Assembly (NCBI GenBank): GCA_046484325.1
Contig: JAWOJB010000075.1
Span: 1-45,512 of the forward strand
Length of the DNA: 45,512 nt
Origin: JAWOJB01 sp046484325
Lineage (GTDB): Bacteria; Actinomycetota; Acidimicrobiia; Spongiisociales; ZC4RG35
Reading direction: 5' to 3'
Positions within the stretch are counted from its first letter, which is position 1. Each line of letters opens with the position of its first letter. Below the pieces are notes generated by a model. That model did no database searches. It had not been told where the DNA came from and saw nothing but the letters and a program-made list of their open reading frames with translations. Shown piece after piece: positions 15,844 to 24,555 of this stretch. Made by a program: the position numbers and the translations under genes.

Positions 15844-17688
15844 ATGGCTCACCCGATCACCTGGGGCGATCGGATCAGGTATCGCTTCGACCTGCTGCTC
15901 TCGCGAGGCTCGGCCGCCACGATCGGATGGGTGGTGGCGCTCGCCGTGGTCCTCGCCATCGTGGGAGGCCTGGTCTTCTGGGCGATCGGAGTCGACTTCG
16001 GGGAGCGGCGGGGTCCGGTCGAGGCCTTCTGGCAGGCGTTCCTGATCGTCATCGGGAGAGGCGGCATCGTCGACGGCGGGTGGCCGGATCGTCTGGCCAC
16101 GTTCACGTTCGTCTTCGCCGGCGTCTTCCTCACCGGCTCGCTCATCGGTGTCCTCGTGGCCGCCGTGTCAAAGCGGCTCGACGCACTCCGTCGGGGACGG
16201 GGCCGGGTGCTCGAGCGGGGTCACACGGTGATCCTGGGATGGTCACCGAGGCTCATGCCCGTGATCGACGAGCTCCTGGCCGAGGAGCGCCGATCGGGCC
16301 GGGTCTCGGTGGTCGTGCTCGCCGACCGGGACAAGCAGGCCATGGAGGACGACTTCCGTGCCACCCACCGGGGCTCGGACCGCAATCGCGTGCTGTTCCG
16401 CCGTGGGGATCCCTCCAGCCCGTCCGATCTCGAGATGGTATCCGTGGATCGCGCGGGAGCAGTGATCGTCCTGTCGGAAGGCAGCTTCGTCGACGCAGTC
16501 GCCGTGCGACGATCGCTCGCCGCCCATGCGGTCGAGCCCGAGGGCACCCACGTGATCGTCGAGATGACCAACCCTCGCGTGGCGCGATCGCTGGCCGCAT
16601 CCACCTCGGGCACGGTGGTGCCGATCACGGTGGACACCGTGGTCGCCGACATGCTGGCACAGGCGATCCGCACCCGCGGCATGGCCCGGGTGTTCGACGA
16701 GCTGCTGTCCTTCGGAGGCAGCGAGCTCTACGTCTGCGAACCGGGGGCCGCAGCCCACCGCAGGTTCGCCGAGGTGGCCTGCGGCGCCGACGGGCTCGTG
16801 GTCCTCGGCATGCTGTCACCGAACGGTACGGTCGCACTCCTGCCGCCACCCGACACCGTCGTCGAACCTGGCGACCGTCTGGTGGTGCTCGCCAAGAGCA
16901 GGCCCGCCGAGATCCGAGCGATCGCGGCTGCCGGTGACTCCGTCTCCCCGCAACCCGGGTCCCGGCCGCCCCGGGCGGTGGTGATGATCGGCTGGAGCGA
17001 GGTCGGGTCCCTCGTGCTCGACCGCCTCGCCTCCTATCTGCCGCCGGGATCCCGGATCGAGATCCTCGCCGACGTCTCGCTGCTGGCCCACGGCATGCCC
17101 GCGTGGGCCTGGCCGCTGAACGGTTCGTTCGTCCACACCAAGCACGATCCGAACGACATCCTCGGCGCCATCGAACGACTGGGGGCCGCGGCAGTGGCCG
17201 TGCTCGGCTACTCCGACGGGATGTCCGAGGCGGAGGCCGACGCCCTCACCCTCCTGACCCTGCTGACCCTCGATCGGGCCAGGCTCGAAGCGAGGATCCC
17301 GGAAGCTCGCATCATCGGTCATCTGTACGACAACCGGCTCCGGACGCTGGCCAGGGCATCGGGTCACGACGACTTCGTCGTGACCGACGCGCTCACCAGC
17401 CGCATGCTGGTCCACACCTCCCGGCACGGCCGACTCGGCTCGATCTACACCGAGTTGTTCGATCCGCAGGGGCCCATCGTCGACGCCGTCCGGGCGCCGA
17501 CGGGCCGGCTGAGCTACGGGGCGGTTGCCGCGGGGATCGTTGCGGAGGGGATGGTGCCGCTCGGCACGATCCAAGGACAACGGGTATCGCTCAACCCGTC
17601 CCGGTCCGAGGTGCTCTCCTTCGCCGATGACGACCGGATCGTGGTCGTCCGCCGACTCGAGCGGGAGGCCGAAGCCCCGCCGGCGTGA
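15844..17688 (+). CDS. CASTOR/POLLUX-like putative ion channel with RCK/TrkA-N domains
   Basis: A 614-aa membrane protein. An N-terminal membrane segment (about residues 27-50) is followed by a pore-loop-like region (FWQAFLIVIGRGGIVDGGW), a second membrane segment (about 78-102) and a long cytoplasmic part with two Rossmann-type regulatory domains. The first opens with GHTVILGWSPRLMPVIDEL (about 121-139), the second with AVVMIGWSEVGSLVLDRL (about 380). This layout matches bacterial relatives of plant CASTOR/POLLUX channels and RCK-gated cation channels. The conducted ion (K+ or Ca2+) and the ligand cannot be read from sequence. It lies opposite to the flanking proS and ispG and has its own promoter, so it looks like an insertion in the cluster. 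Confidence 0.8.
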   Translation: MAHPITWGDRIRYRFDLLLSRGSAATIGWVVALAVVLAIVGGLVFWAIGVDFGERRGPVEAFWQAFLIVIGRGGIVDGGWPDRLATFTFVFAGVFLTGSLIGVLVAAVSKRLDALRRGRGRVLERGHTVILGWSPRLMPVIDELLAEERRSGRVSVVVLADRDKQAMEDDFRATHRGSDRNRVLFRRGDPSSPSDLEMVSVDRAGAVIVLSEGSFVDAVAVRRSLAAHAVEPEGTHVIVEMTNPRVARSLAASTSGTVVPITVDTVVADMLAQAIRTRGMARVFDELLSFGGSELYVCEPGAAAHRRFAEVACGADGLVVLGMLSPNGTVALLPPPDTVVEPGDRLVVLAKSRPAEIRAIAAAGDSVSPQPGSRPPRAVVMIGWSEVGSLVLDRLASYLPPGSRIEILADVSLLAHGMPAWAWPLNGSFVHTKHDPNDILGAIERLGAAAVAVLGYSDGMSEAEADALTLLTLLTLDRARLEARIPEARIIGHLYDNRLRTLARASGHDDFVVTDALTSRMLVHTSRHGRLGSIYTELFDPQGPIVDAVRAPTGRLSYGAVAAGIVAEGMVPLGTIQGQRVSLNPSRSEVLSFADDDRIVVVRRLEREAEAPPA

Positions 17689-17689
17689 C

Positions 17690-17708
17690 GGGCGCACGGA
17701 CGGCGCCC
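17690..17708. terminator. Possible terminator between the channel gene and ispG
   Basis: GGGCGC (17690-17695), 7-nt loop, GCGCCC (17703-17708) in the 24-bp gap between two convergent stops. The stem is short and has no U-tract. Confidence 0.3.
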
Positions 17709-17712
17709 CCCG

Positions 17713-18921
17713 CTATTCCGCGCCGGCCACCCGCGCGACCTTGGCACGCCGCTCCGCAACCCGGTTGGCGTCCCCCTGGATCTCGACGAGTTGGAGCCGA
17801 TCGGCCTCGGCGACTTCGGCGGCGGTCGCATCGGCGGCGGCAAGCCGAGCGTCGACTCCCTCCTCGATGAGCCGCCGGGCCTCCTCCAGGAGCGCCGACA
17901 CCATTTCCGCCTCGGGCACCACCCGCACGACCTGGCCCTTGATGAAGAGATGACCCTTCCCCCGGCCGGCGGCGATCCCGATGTCGGCCTCACGCGCCTC
18001 GCCCGGACCGTTGACCACACAGCCCATCACCGCCACCTGGATCGGGAGATTGGCCTCCTCGAGCGCCGCCTGGGCCTCGGCGGCCACCCTGATGACGTCG
18101 ACCTCCGCCCGTCCACACGATGGACAGGCGATGAGATCGAGGCCCTTTCGCTCTCGCAGACCCAGGTACTCGAGCAGTTTGCGCCCGGCTTTGGCCTCTT
18201 CCACGGGGTCGGCGGTCAACGAGAGCCGGATGGTGTCGCCGATCCCCTCGAGCAGAAGGGTGCCGATCCCGGCCACCGACTTGATCAGGCCGCCTGGGGG
18301 CGGTCCCGCCTCGGTCACCCCGAGGTGGAGCGGGTAGTCGATCCGCTCCGCCAGCAGGCGATAGGAGGCCACCATGCTGGGGACGTTCGAGTGCTTCACC
18401 GAGATCTTGATGTCGGTGAAGTCGACGTCCTCGAGATAACGGATCTCCTGGAGGGCCGACTCGACCAGCGCCTCGGGCAGCGGCGCTCCGTATCGGTCGA
18501 GTAGGTCCTTGTCGAGCGAACCGGCGTTCACGCCGACCCGGATCGGCACGCCCCGGTCCTTGGCCTCCCTGGCGACCGTCTTGATGTGATGCTCGTTGCG
18601 GATGTTCCCCGGATTGAGACGGAGCCCGTCGACGCCCGCCTCGAGCGCCGCCAGTGCGAGCCGGTACTGGAAGTGGATGTCGGCCACGATCGGGACCGGC
18701 GACCTGGGCACGATCTCGGCCAGGCCCTCGGCGGCTTCCACCTCGTTGCAGGTGATCCGCACGATGTCCGCTCCGGTGGCGGCCAGCGCATACACCTGGG
18801 CGAGCGTGCCGTCGACGTCGGCGGTCTTCGTGGTTGTCATCGACTGGACCGTGACGGGGGCACCGCCGCCGACGGGTACGTCTCCGACCCGGATCTGCCG
18901 GGTGAGTCGCCGCTCGATCAT
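17713..18921 (-). CDS. ispG: (E)-4-hydroxy-3-methylbut-2-enyl-diphosphate synthase (IspG/GcpE)
   Basis: A [4Fe-4S] enzyme of the MEP isoprenoid pathway that makes HMBPP from MEcPP. The 402-aa protein has the TIM-barrel part (VQSMTTTKTADVDGT, LRLNPGNIRNE) and the reductase-like C-terminal part with three cluster-ligand cysteines (Cys266 and Cys269 in ACPSCGR, Cys301 in MGCVVNGPGE). The end is an extra Ala/Glu-rich helical tail of about 40 residues. dxr lies two genes upstream, so two MEP enzymes flank the site-2 protease. The ATG is 7 nt from a TAGCAT box. Confidence 0.97.
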   Translation of the reverse strand: MIERRLTRQIRVGDVPVGGGAPVTVQSMTTTKTADVDGTLAQVYALAATGADIVRITCNEVEAAEGLAEIVPRSPVPIVADIHFQYRLALAALEAGVDGLRLNPGNIRNEHHIKTVAREAKDRGVPIRVGVNAGSLDKDLLDRYGAPLPEALVESALQEIRYLEDVDFTDIKISVKHSNVPSMVASYRLLAERIDYPLHLGVTEAGPPPGGLIKSVAGIGTLLLEGIGDTIRLSLTADPVEEAKAGRKLLEYLGLRERKGLDLIACPSCGRAEVDVIRVAAEAQAALEEANLPIQVAVMGCVVNGPGEAREADIGIAAGRGKGHLFIKGQVVRVVPEAEMVSALLEEARRLIEEGVDARLAAADATAAEVAEADRLQLVEIQGDANRVAERRAKVARVAGAE

Positions 18922-18928
18922 CGGACCG

Positions 18929-18934
18929 ATGCTA
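18929..18934 (-). promoter_or_regulatory. -10 box TAGCAT, leaderless promoter of ispG
   Basis: TAGCAT on the minus strand ends 7 nt before the ispG ATG at 18921, in the 31-bp gap after the site-2 protease gene. No Shine-Dalgarno is present. Confidence 0.45.
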
Positions 18935-18952
18935 GGGACCCCGCGATCGCAC

Positions 18953-20056
18953 TCACAGGCGGATCGGATCGACGATGTCGAGGACGATCGCCACGATCCC
19001 TAGGAACAGGATCAACCCCACCACCATCGCGGCTATGGGAGCCAGCTTGCGGAAGTCCACCGATCGACCGGTCACCTTCTCGTACAGGGCGACCGCGAAA
19101 TGCCCGCCGTCGAGTGGATACAGCGGGAGCACGTTGAGGGTGCCCAGGATGATGTTCACCGACGCAAGCAAGGCGATGAAGTTGGCGATCCCGAGCCGCT
19201 CGACCTGACTCCCGACGTTGACGATGCCGATCGGGCTCACCGGGCGGATCTCGTTTGGGACCTCGTTGCCGACCAGACCCCCGGCCAGCGTGAGCAGGGA
19301 GTCGGGCCGCACCAGGTTGCCGAGGATCTCGACCGCGAACCGAGTCGTGGACCAGACCTGCTCACCGGCGATCCCGAACGCCTCGAACACCCCGGCCCGA
19401 CGGCTCTCGAACCCCGGAGAGACCCCGAGGAAGCCCCGTTCGACGTCGTCGTCGCCGACCCGGATCCCCATGTCGACGGCCACCTCGAGGGTCTCGCCGT
19501 CCCGGTCGATGCCGACCACGATCTGCTCGCCCGGCCGGGTGGCCAGCTCGGAGCTGACCTGCTCCCACGACGGGGTGGGAACCCCGTCGACCGACACGAT
19601 CACGTCGCCGGCCTGGAGCTCGGCATTCGCAGCCGCGGTGGCGACGCCATCCACCTCCGGGACCACGACGGCGATGGCCGTGGTCGGCTCGGGCACGCCC
19701 TCGAAGGTGACGAGGCCGAAGAAGATCGCGAAGGCGATGAAGAAGTTCATTGCCACGCCCGACAGCACCACGACCGACTTCTTCCAGAAGGGCTTTTCCC
19801 GGTAGGTCCGGCCGACGTCCTCGGGGGGCACCTCCTCGAAGGGGCTCATCCCGAGGATCCGGACGTACCCGCCGAAGGGCACGAGCTTGAACCCGTACTC
19901 GGTTTCGCCGCGACGGACCGACCACAGGCGTGGGCCGAACCCGAAGAAGAACTCGGTGGCCTTCATGCCGGTCGCCTTGGCCGCGAAGAAGTGCCCGGCC
20001 TCGTGGGCCATGACGAACAGCACGATGGCGAACAGACCGGCGATGCCGCCGAGCAC
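18953..20056 (-). CDS. rseP: RseP-family site-2 intramembrane metalloprotease
   Basis: An M50 zinc protease that cleaves membrane substrates such as anti-sigma factors after a first site-1 cut. The 367-aa protein has the zinc motif HEAGH (18-22) in the first membrane helix, FGGYVRILGM, one PDZ domain (about 120-200, LQAGDVIVSVDGVPTPSW) and the C-terminal LNVLPLYPLDGGHF with Asp316 as third ligand, then a last membrane helix. One PDZ domain is the Gram-positive form. The GTG start has a GAGGAG Shine-Dalgarno. Substrates are not evident; the gene symbol follows the family name. Confidence 0.9.
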   Translation of the reverse strand: MLGGIAGLFAIVLFVMAHEAGHFFAAKATGMKATEFFFGFGPRLWSVRRGETEYGFKLVPFGGYVRILGMSPFEEVPPEDVGRTYREKPFWKKSVVVLSGVAMNFFIAFAIFFGLVTFEGVPEPTTAIAVVVPEVDGVATAAANAELQAGDVIVSVDGVPTPSWEQVSSELATRPGEQIVVGIDRDGETLEVAVDMGIRVGDDDVERGFLGVSPGFESRRAGVFEAFGIAGEQVWSTTRFAVEILGNLVRPDSLLTLAGGLVGNEVPNEIRPVSPIGIVNVGSQVERLGIANFIALLASVNIILGTLNVLPLYPLDGGHFAVALYEKVTGRSVDFRKLAPIAAMVVGLILFLGIVAIVLDIVDPIRL

Positions 20057-20101
20057 GGCGCTCCTCGTTTGGGGGATGCCAACGCTAGCCCGGGCCCGCC
20101 G

Positions 20102-21256
20102 TTAGCACGCTCCCGACAGGAGGGAGGCGGCCATCTCCCGCGCCTCCCGATCGACTTCCAGCACGTCGTCGACGTCGACCGGCGACCGGTGCGGGAAGCC
20201 GGCGAGGGTGCGCTCCACGACCTCATGGATCCCCACGAACCCGAGTCGTCCGTCGAGGAACGCCCGCACTGCCACCTCGTCGGCGGCATTGAACACCGCC
20301 GGTGCCGACCCGCCCTGCCTGCCCGCCGCATAGGCGAGGGGGAGCATCGGAAAGGTGGCGAGATCGGGTTCTTCGAACTCGAGCGTCGTACCCGCCAGCG
20401 GGAACGGGGTGAGGCCGGAGTCGAGCCGCTCGGGATGGGTCAGCGCGTACCGGATGGGGATTCGCATGTCGGCGTAGCCGAGGTGCGCCAGCAGCGCACC
20501 GTCGGCCAGCTCGACCAGCGAGTGGACGACGCTCTGCGGATGCACGAGGACCTCGATCTGGTCGAACCCGACACCGAACAGCTGCTGGGCCTCGATGACC
20601 TCGAGGCCCTTGTTGGCCAGGGTGGCCGAATCGACCGTGATCCTGGGGCCCATGTCCCAGGTCGGGTGGCGCAGCGCCTGCTGGGGGGTGACATCTTCGA
20701 GCGCGGCAAGCGGCCTGCCACGGAACGGTCCGCCGCTGGCGGTGAGAATCAGCCGGCGCACCGTGGCCGCAGGCCGCCCGGCCAGGAGCTGGAACAGCGC
20801 CGAGTGCTCGCTGTCCACCGGGATCAGCTCGCCACCACCCCGGTCCCTGGCGGCGAGGACGAGCGGGCCAGCGGCTACCAGGCTCTCCTTGTTGGCGAGT
20901 GCCAACCGGTTGCCGGACTCGAGGGCGCGCATGGTGGCCCGGAGGCCGGCTGCACCGACGATGCCGTTGACCACGGTGGACCCGGCGACGCCCGCCAGTT
21001 CGACGACGGCCTCGGAACCGAAGGCGACCCTGCCTCCGAGGCGCTCGACGAGGCGGGCGCGTTCCTCGGACGATCCTCCCGAGACCGCCACTCGCGCCTC
21101 GGGATGTCGGACGGCTGCCCCCAGGAGCGGCTCCGAGGGGCTCCTGGCTGCCAGTCCGACCACCACGAGCCCGAGCCGGCCGGCCACGTCGAGGGCCTGA
21201 CGGCCGATCGAGCCGCTTGCCCCCAGGACCACCACCGGGCGGCCCGGTCCACTCAC
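20102..21256 (-). CDS. dxr: 1-deoxy-D-xylulose 5-phosphate reductoisomerase
   Basis: NADPH-dependent enzyme of the MEP pathway that makes MEP from DXP. The 384-aa protein has the nucleotide-binding VVLGASGSIGRQALDV near residue 10, LALANKESLV, the active-site PVDSEHSALFQ and SGGPFRG segments, and VDSATLANKGLEVIEA. The GTG at 21256 overlaps the cdsA stop as GTGA; a longer open frame upstream lies inside cdsA and is not coding. Confidence 0.96.
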   Translation of the reverse strand: MSGPGRPVVVLGASGSIGRQALDVAGRLGLVVVGLAARSPSEPLLGAAVRHPEARVAVSGGSSEERARLVERLGGRVAFGSEAVVELAGVAGSTVVNGIVGAAGLRATMRALESGNRLALANKESLVAAGPLVLAARDRGGGELIPVDSEHSALFQLLAGRPAATVRRLILTASGGPFRGRPLAALEDVTPQQALRHPTWDMGPRITVDSATLANKGLEVIEAQQLFGVGFDQIEVLVHPQSVVHSLVELADGALLAHLGYADMRIPIRYALTHPERLDSGLTPFPLAGTTLEFEEPDLATFPMLPLAYAAGRQGGSAPAVFNAADEVAVRAFLDGRLGFVGIHEVVERTLAGFPHRSPVDVDDVLEVDREAREMAASLLSGAC

Positions 21257-22641
21257 AGGTATCCCAGGACCTCGAACAGCACGTAGACGGCCGGCACCGA
21301 GAACAGGATCGCGTCGATCCGGTCGAGCATGCCGCCGTGGCCCGGGAGCAGGGAACCCATGTCCTTCACCCCCAGGGATCGCTTGACAATGGACTCGACC
21401 GCATCTCCCAGCGGGCCGAACACGGACGCGACCCCTGCGACGAGCAGCGCGCCGCCGAACGTCACCGGCTCGAACAACGGAAGGGTCGACGCGATCGCCG
21501 CCACCGCAAAGGTGACGACGACGCCCCCGATCAGCCCTTCCACCGTCTTGTTGGGGGAGATGACCGGAGCCAGGGGCCGGCGCCCGAAGGCCCGGCCGAC
21601 GAAATAACCACCCACGTCGAAGGAGGCCACGAGCACGACGACCAGCAGGACGAGGGCCCGACCGCGTTCGGCTGCGACGATCGGGCCGGCGAAGGCGAGC
21701 AAACCCACCCAGGCGACGCCGGCCACGGTGAGCGTGGCGTTCACGAGCGGATCCCGGCGGTGAACCAGTGAGTAGAAGAGCATGGTCGCCACCAGGCAGG
21801 CGATCATCACACCCCCGACCGCCGCCGGGCCCGCCACGTAGGCGCCGATGACGGCTCCGAGCCCGGCCAGGAGTCCGAACAGGGCGACCGGCCGGAAGCC
21901 CTGGGCTCGCAGGGTTGCGTAGTACTCGCCCAGGGAAACGATCAGCACGACCGTGATGAACGAGACGAGCCACACGCCTCCCAGGGCCACGCTGACTGCG
22001 AAGAGACCGAAGATGACGAGTGCCGACACGACGCGAATGGTGAGATCGCTCGCCCTCGCCTGTTCGAGGTGCTCAATCTCCTCCTCGGTCACACCGGGCC
22101 GGCCGGTCACGTCGTCGAAGCCGATCAGGCCCTGGCCGACTCCGGGGAGCGAGGCTGCCACCGCCTGGCGCTCGACCTCCTCCCCACCGGCACGGGTGAC
22201 CTCTGCGGCCAGGTCTTGATATTCCCGGGTGGTGGAGGCGGCATAATCCTCGCCTCGGAACTCTTCGAGATTGCCGCTTCCGACGGCCACCTGCTCGAGA
22301 TCGGACAGCCAGTCGCCGGCGGCGCCATCCTCGGCATCCTGCTCGTCGCGGCCGAACCCGAGATCATCGCCCCTCCGGGCCACCTCATCGGGGGTGACGA
22401 CCTCCTCGGGGGTGTCGGCCTCCTCGGCAGCCCCGGCCTCCTCGCGGGCCGCGACCTCCTCGGCAGCCCCGGGATCCTGAGCGGGAGACGCAACCCGATC
22501 GGCTTCGTGTTCCTTCCCGGCAGCCTCGGTGTCGACGGGCTCGTCGATGGCGTCGGCGTCTCGTTCCCAGGGCCGGACGAACCGGCGCTGGGAGCCCGGA
22601 TCCGCCTCGCCGGCCTGGTCACCTCGATCGCTCACGCTCAC
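21253..22641 (-). CDS. cdsA: Phosphatidate cytidylyltransferase with long acidic N-terminal extension
   Basis: Makes CDP-diacylglycerol from phosphatidate and CTP at the membrane. The catalytic part is the last 265 residues or so, with several membrane helices, SPNKTVEGLIGG and the CdsA signature FGPLGDAVESIVKRSLGVKDMGSLLPGHGGMLDRID. Before it, residues 1-190 form a hydrophilic acidic segment rich in Glu, Ala and Asp with EEV/AEE runs and little predicted structure. The total of 462 aa compares with about 270-300 for ordinary CdsA. The start (GTG, GTGA overlap with the frr stop) is well fixed, so the extension is probably real. Confidence 0.93.
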   Translation of the reverse strand: MSVSDRGDQAGEADPGSQRRFVRPWERDADAIDEPVDTEAAGKEHEADRVASPAQDPGAAEEVAAREEAGAAEEADTPEEVVTPDEVARRGDDLGFGRDEQDAEDGAAGDWLSDLEQVAVGSGNLEEFRGEDYAASTTREYQDLAAEVTRAGGEEVERQAVAASLPGVGQGLIGFDDVTGRPGVTEEEIEHLEQARASDLTIRVVSALVIFGLFAVSVALGGVWLVSFITVVLIVSLGEYYATLRAQGFRPVALFGLLAGLGAVIGAYVAGPAAVGGVMIACLVATMLFYSLVHRRDPLVNATLTVAGVAWVGLLAFAGPIVAAERGRALVLLVVVLVASFDVGGYFVGRAFGRRPLAPVISPNKTVEGLIGGVVVTFAVAAIASTLPLFEPVTFGGALLVAGVASVFGPLGDAVESIVKRSLGVKDMGSLLPGHGGMLDRIDAILFSVPAVYVLFEVLGYL

Positions 22642-23189
22642 ACCTCGAGCAGTTCGGCTTCCTTGTGCTCGAGGAGCCCATCGACCCGCCCCACGAACGA
22701 GTCGGTGACCTCCTGGAGCTCCTTTTCGGCTCGATGGATGTCGTCATCCGAGATCTCACCGTGCAATGCCTCCACGTCGGCCTTCGTGTGCCGCCGCACG
22801 TTCCGGATGGCCACCCGCGCCTCCTCCGCCATGTGGCGAACGACCTTGATGAGCTCGCGCCGCCGCTCCTCGGTGAGGGGTGGGAAGGCGAGTCGGATCA
22901 CCGTCCCGTCGTTGGACGGGTTGAGACCGAGGTCGGCGCTCTGGATCGCCCGCTCGATCATCGAGATGGATCCCTTGTCGTACGGGTGGACCACGAGCAT
23001 GCGCGGCTCGGGGACGCTGAAGGAGGCGAGCTGCTGGAGTGGCGTGGGCGATCCGTAGTACTCGACGAGCACCCGATGGAGGATCTGGGGGTTGGCCCGC
23101 CCGGTCCGGACGGTGGTGAACTCCTGAGCCGCGTGCTCGACGGCGGCTTCCATCTTGCGGCGGGCCTCGGCGAGCAGATCGTCGGTCAT
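22638..23189 (-). CDS. frr: Ribosome recycling factor
   Basis: Splits post-termination ribosomes with EF-G. The 183-aa product carries the family core RTGRANPQILHRVLVEYYGSPTPLQQLAS, PYDKGSISMIERAI and NDGTVIRLAFPPLTEERR. The ATG at 23189 overlaps the pyrH stop as ATGA, and the stop overlaps cdsA as GTGA. The upstream in-frame extension overlaps pyrH and is not conserved. Confidence 0.97.
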   Translation of the reverse strand: MTDDLLAEARRKMEAAVEHAAQEFTTVRTGRANPQILHRVLVEYYGSPTPLQQLASFSVPEPRMLVVHPYDKGSISMIERAIQSADLGLNPSNDGTVIRLAFPPLTEERRRELIKVVRHMAEEARVAIRNVRRHTKADVEALHGEISDDDIHRAEKELQEVTDSFVGRVDGLLEHKEAELLEV

Positions 23190-23911
23190 GATGCTCCTCC
23201 TCCCGCATGGACCCGGGTACCGATCGCGTCGCCCCTCACGGCCCTCACGATGTTCCCGGGCACGGTCAGATCGAACACGACGATCGGCAGATCGTGCTCG
23301 CGGCACATCGTAATGGCCGTGGAATCCATCACCCGGAGTCCCCGGCTGATCACATCGAGATACCCGATCTCGACGATGTGCTCGGCATCCGCATGGGTGA
23401 CGGGGTCGGCGGTGTAGACGCCATCCACCTTGGTGGCCTTGAGCACCACTTCGGCGCCGATCTCCACGGCCCGGAGGGCGGCAGTCGTGTCGGTGGTGAA
23501 GAAGGGATTGCCGGTGCCGGCCGCGAACACCACGACCCGTCCCTTCTCGAGATGCCGGATCGCCCGGTTGCGGATGTACGGCTCGGCCAGCTCCTGCATG
23601 ATGATGGCGCTCTGGACCCGAGTGGCCACCCCGGCCTTCTCGAGCGCATCGCGCAGGGCGAGGGCGTTGATCACCGTGGCGAGCATGCCCATGTAGTCGG
23701 CGGTGGCGGGATCCATCCCACGAGCGGCCTGCGACACCCCCCTGAAGATGTTGCCGCCGCCGACGACGATCGCGATCTCGGCACCCAGGTCATGGGCCTC
23801 GGCGATCTCCTCGGCCATCCGCTTGACCGTCGCCGGGTCGATGCCGTAGCCGACCTCGAGATCGGCGAAGGCCTCACCCGACAGCTTGAGGAGGACCCGG
23901 CGCCGATCCAT
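23186..23911 (-). CDS. pyrH: UMP kinase
   Basis: Phosphorylates UMP to UDP; amino-acid-kinase fold. The 241-aa product has VLLKLSGEAF at the start, VVGGGNIFRG, DYMGMLATVINALAL, GTGNPFFTTDTTAALRA and MDSTAITMC. The ATG at 23911 shares a base with the tsf stop (TGATG). The much longer open frame upstream runs through tsf out of frame. Confidence 0.97.
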   Translation of the reverse strand: MDRRRVLLKLSGEAFADLEVGYGIDPATVKRMAEEIAEAHDLGAEIAIVVGGGNIFRGVSQAARGMDPATADYMGMLATVINALALRDALEKAGVATRVQSAIIMQELAEPYIRNRAIRHLEKGRVVVFAAGTGNPFFTTDTTAALRAVEIGAEVVLKATKVDGVYTADPVTHADAEHIVEIGYLDVISRGLRVMDSTAITMCREHDLPIVVFDLTVPGNIVRAVRGDAIGTRVHAGGGAS

Positions 23912-24531
23912 CACCCCTCCTGCTCGCCGACGGCGAGCCGTGCGAAGCGTCGCACACCGATGTTCTCTCCCATCCTGGCCGCCAACTGGGTCACCATGTC
24001 CCCGACCGACCCGTCGAACTTCTCCTTGTTCACGAACACCTGCTCGTAGAGCACGTGGTCGGCGTAGAACTTCTCGAGCCGCCCCTCGACGATCTTGGGG
24101 ATCGCCTGTTCGGGCTTGCCGGCGGCCACGGCCTCGCGGGTGATGAGATCGCGCTCTTTGGCGACGATCGCTCCGTCCACGTCCTCGCGACGGATCCAGC
24201 TGGGGTTCCCCCACGACACGTGCATCGCCAGGTCGTTGGCGACGTCGTTGAACTCCTGGCTCTTGGCCACGAAGTCGGTCTCGCAGGACAGCTCCACGAG
24301 CACGCCCATCACCGGTCGCTCGGCCTGGCGGTGGACGTACACGCCGATGGCGCCGTCGCTGGCCTCGCGGCCGGCCCGCTTGGCGGCGGCCGCCAGTCCG
24401 CGCTCCCGGAGGAGCTCGAACGCCCGATCGAAGTCCCCCCCGGCCTCGGTCAGCGCCTTCTTGGCGTCCATCATCCCAACCCCCGCGGTCTGGCGGAGGC
24501 GCTGGACGTCCTGGGCGGTGATCTCTGCCAC
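23911..24531 (-). CDS. tsf: Elongation factor Ts
   Basis: Nucleotide exchange factor of EF-Tu. At 206 aa it is the short form with one dimerisation subdomain. It shows the UBA-like N-terminus (QDVQRLRQTAGVGMMDAKKALTEAGGDFD), then VELSCETDFVAKSQEF with the TDFV contact to EF-Tu. The GTG start has a GGGAG Shine-Dalgarno, 24 nt after the rpsB stop. Confidence 0.96.
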   Translation of the reverse strand: MAEITAQDVQRLRQTAGVGMMDAKKALTEAGGDFDRAFELLRERGLAAAAKRAGREASDGAIGVYVHRQAERPVMGVLVELSCETDFVAKSQEFNDVANDLAMHVSWGNPSWIRREDVDGAIVAKERDLITREAVAAGKPEQAIPKIVEGRLEKFYADHVLYEQVFVNKEKFDGSVGDMVTQLAARMGENIGVRRFARLAVGEQEG

Positions 24532-24555
24532 GTTGATCTCCCTCGTCCTCGTCGT

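Noticed and set aside
12839..16045. A 1068-codon open frame on the plus strand across serC and proS
   Set aside because: It is the antisense of two clearly homologous genes. Long antisense frames are expected at this GC content, and the translation is His/Arg/Gly/Pro-rich with no family signature.
19100..21286. A 728-codon open frame on the plus strand across the site-2 protease gene and dxr
   Set aside because: Same reason: antisense shadow of well-recognised genes, with shadow-type composition.
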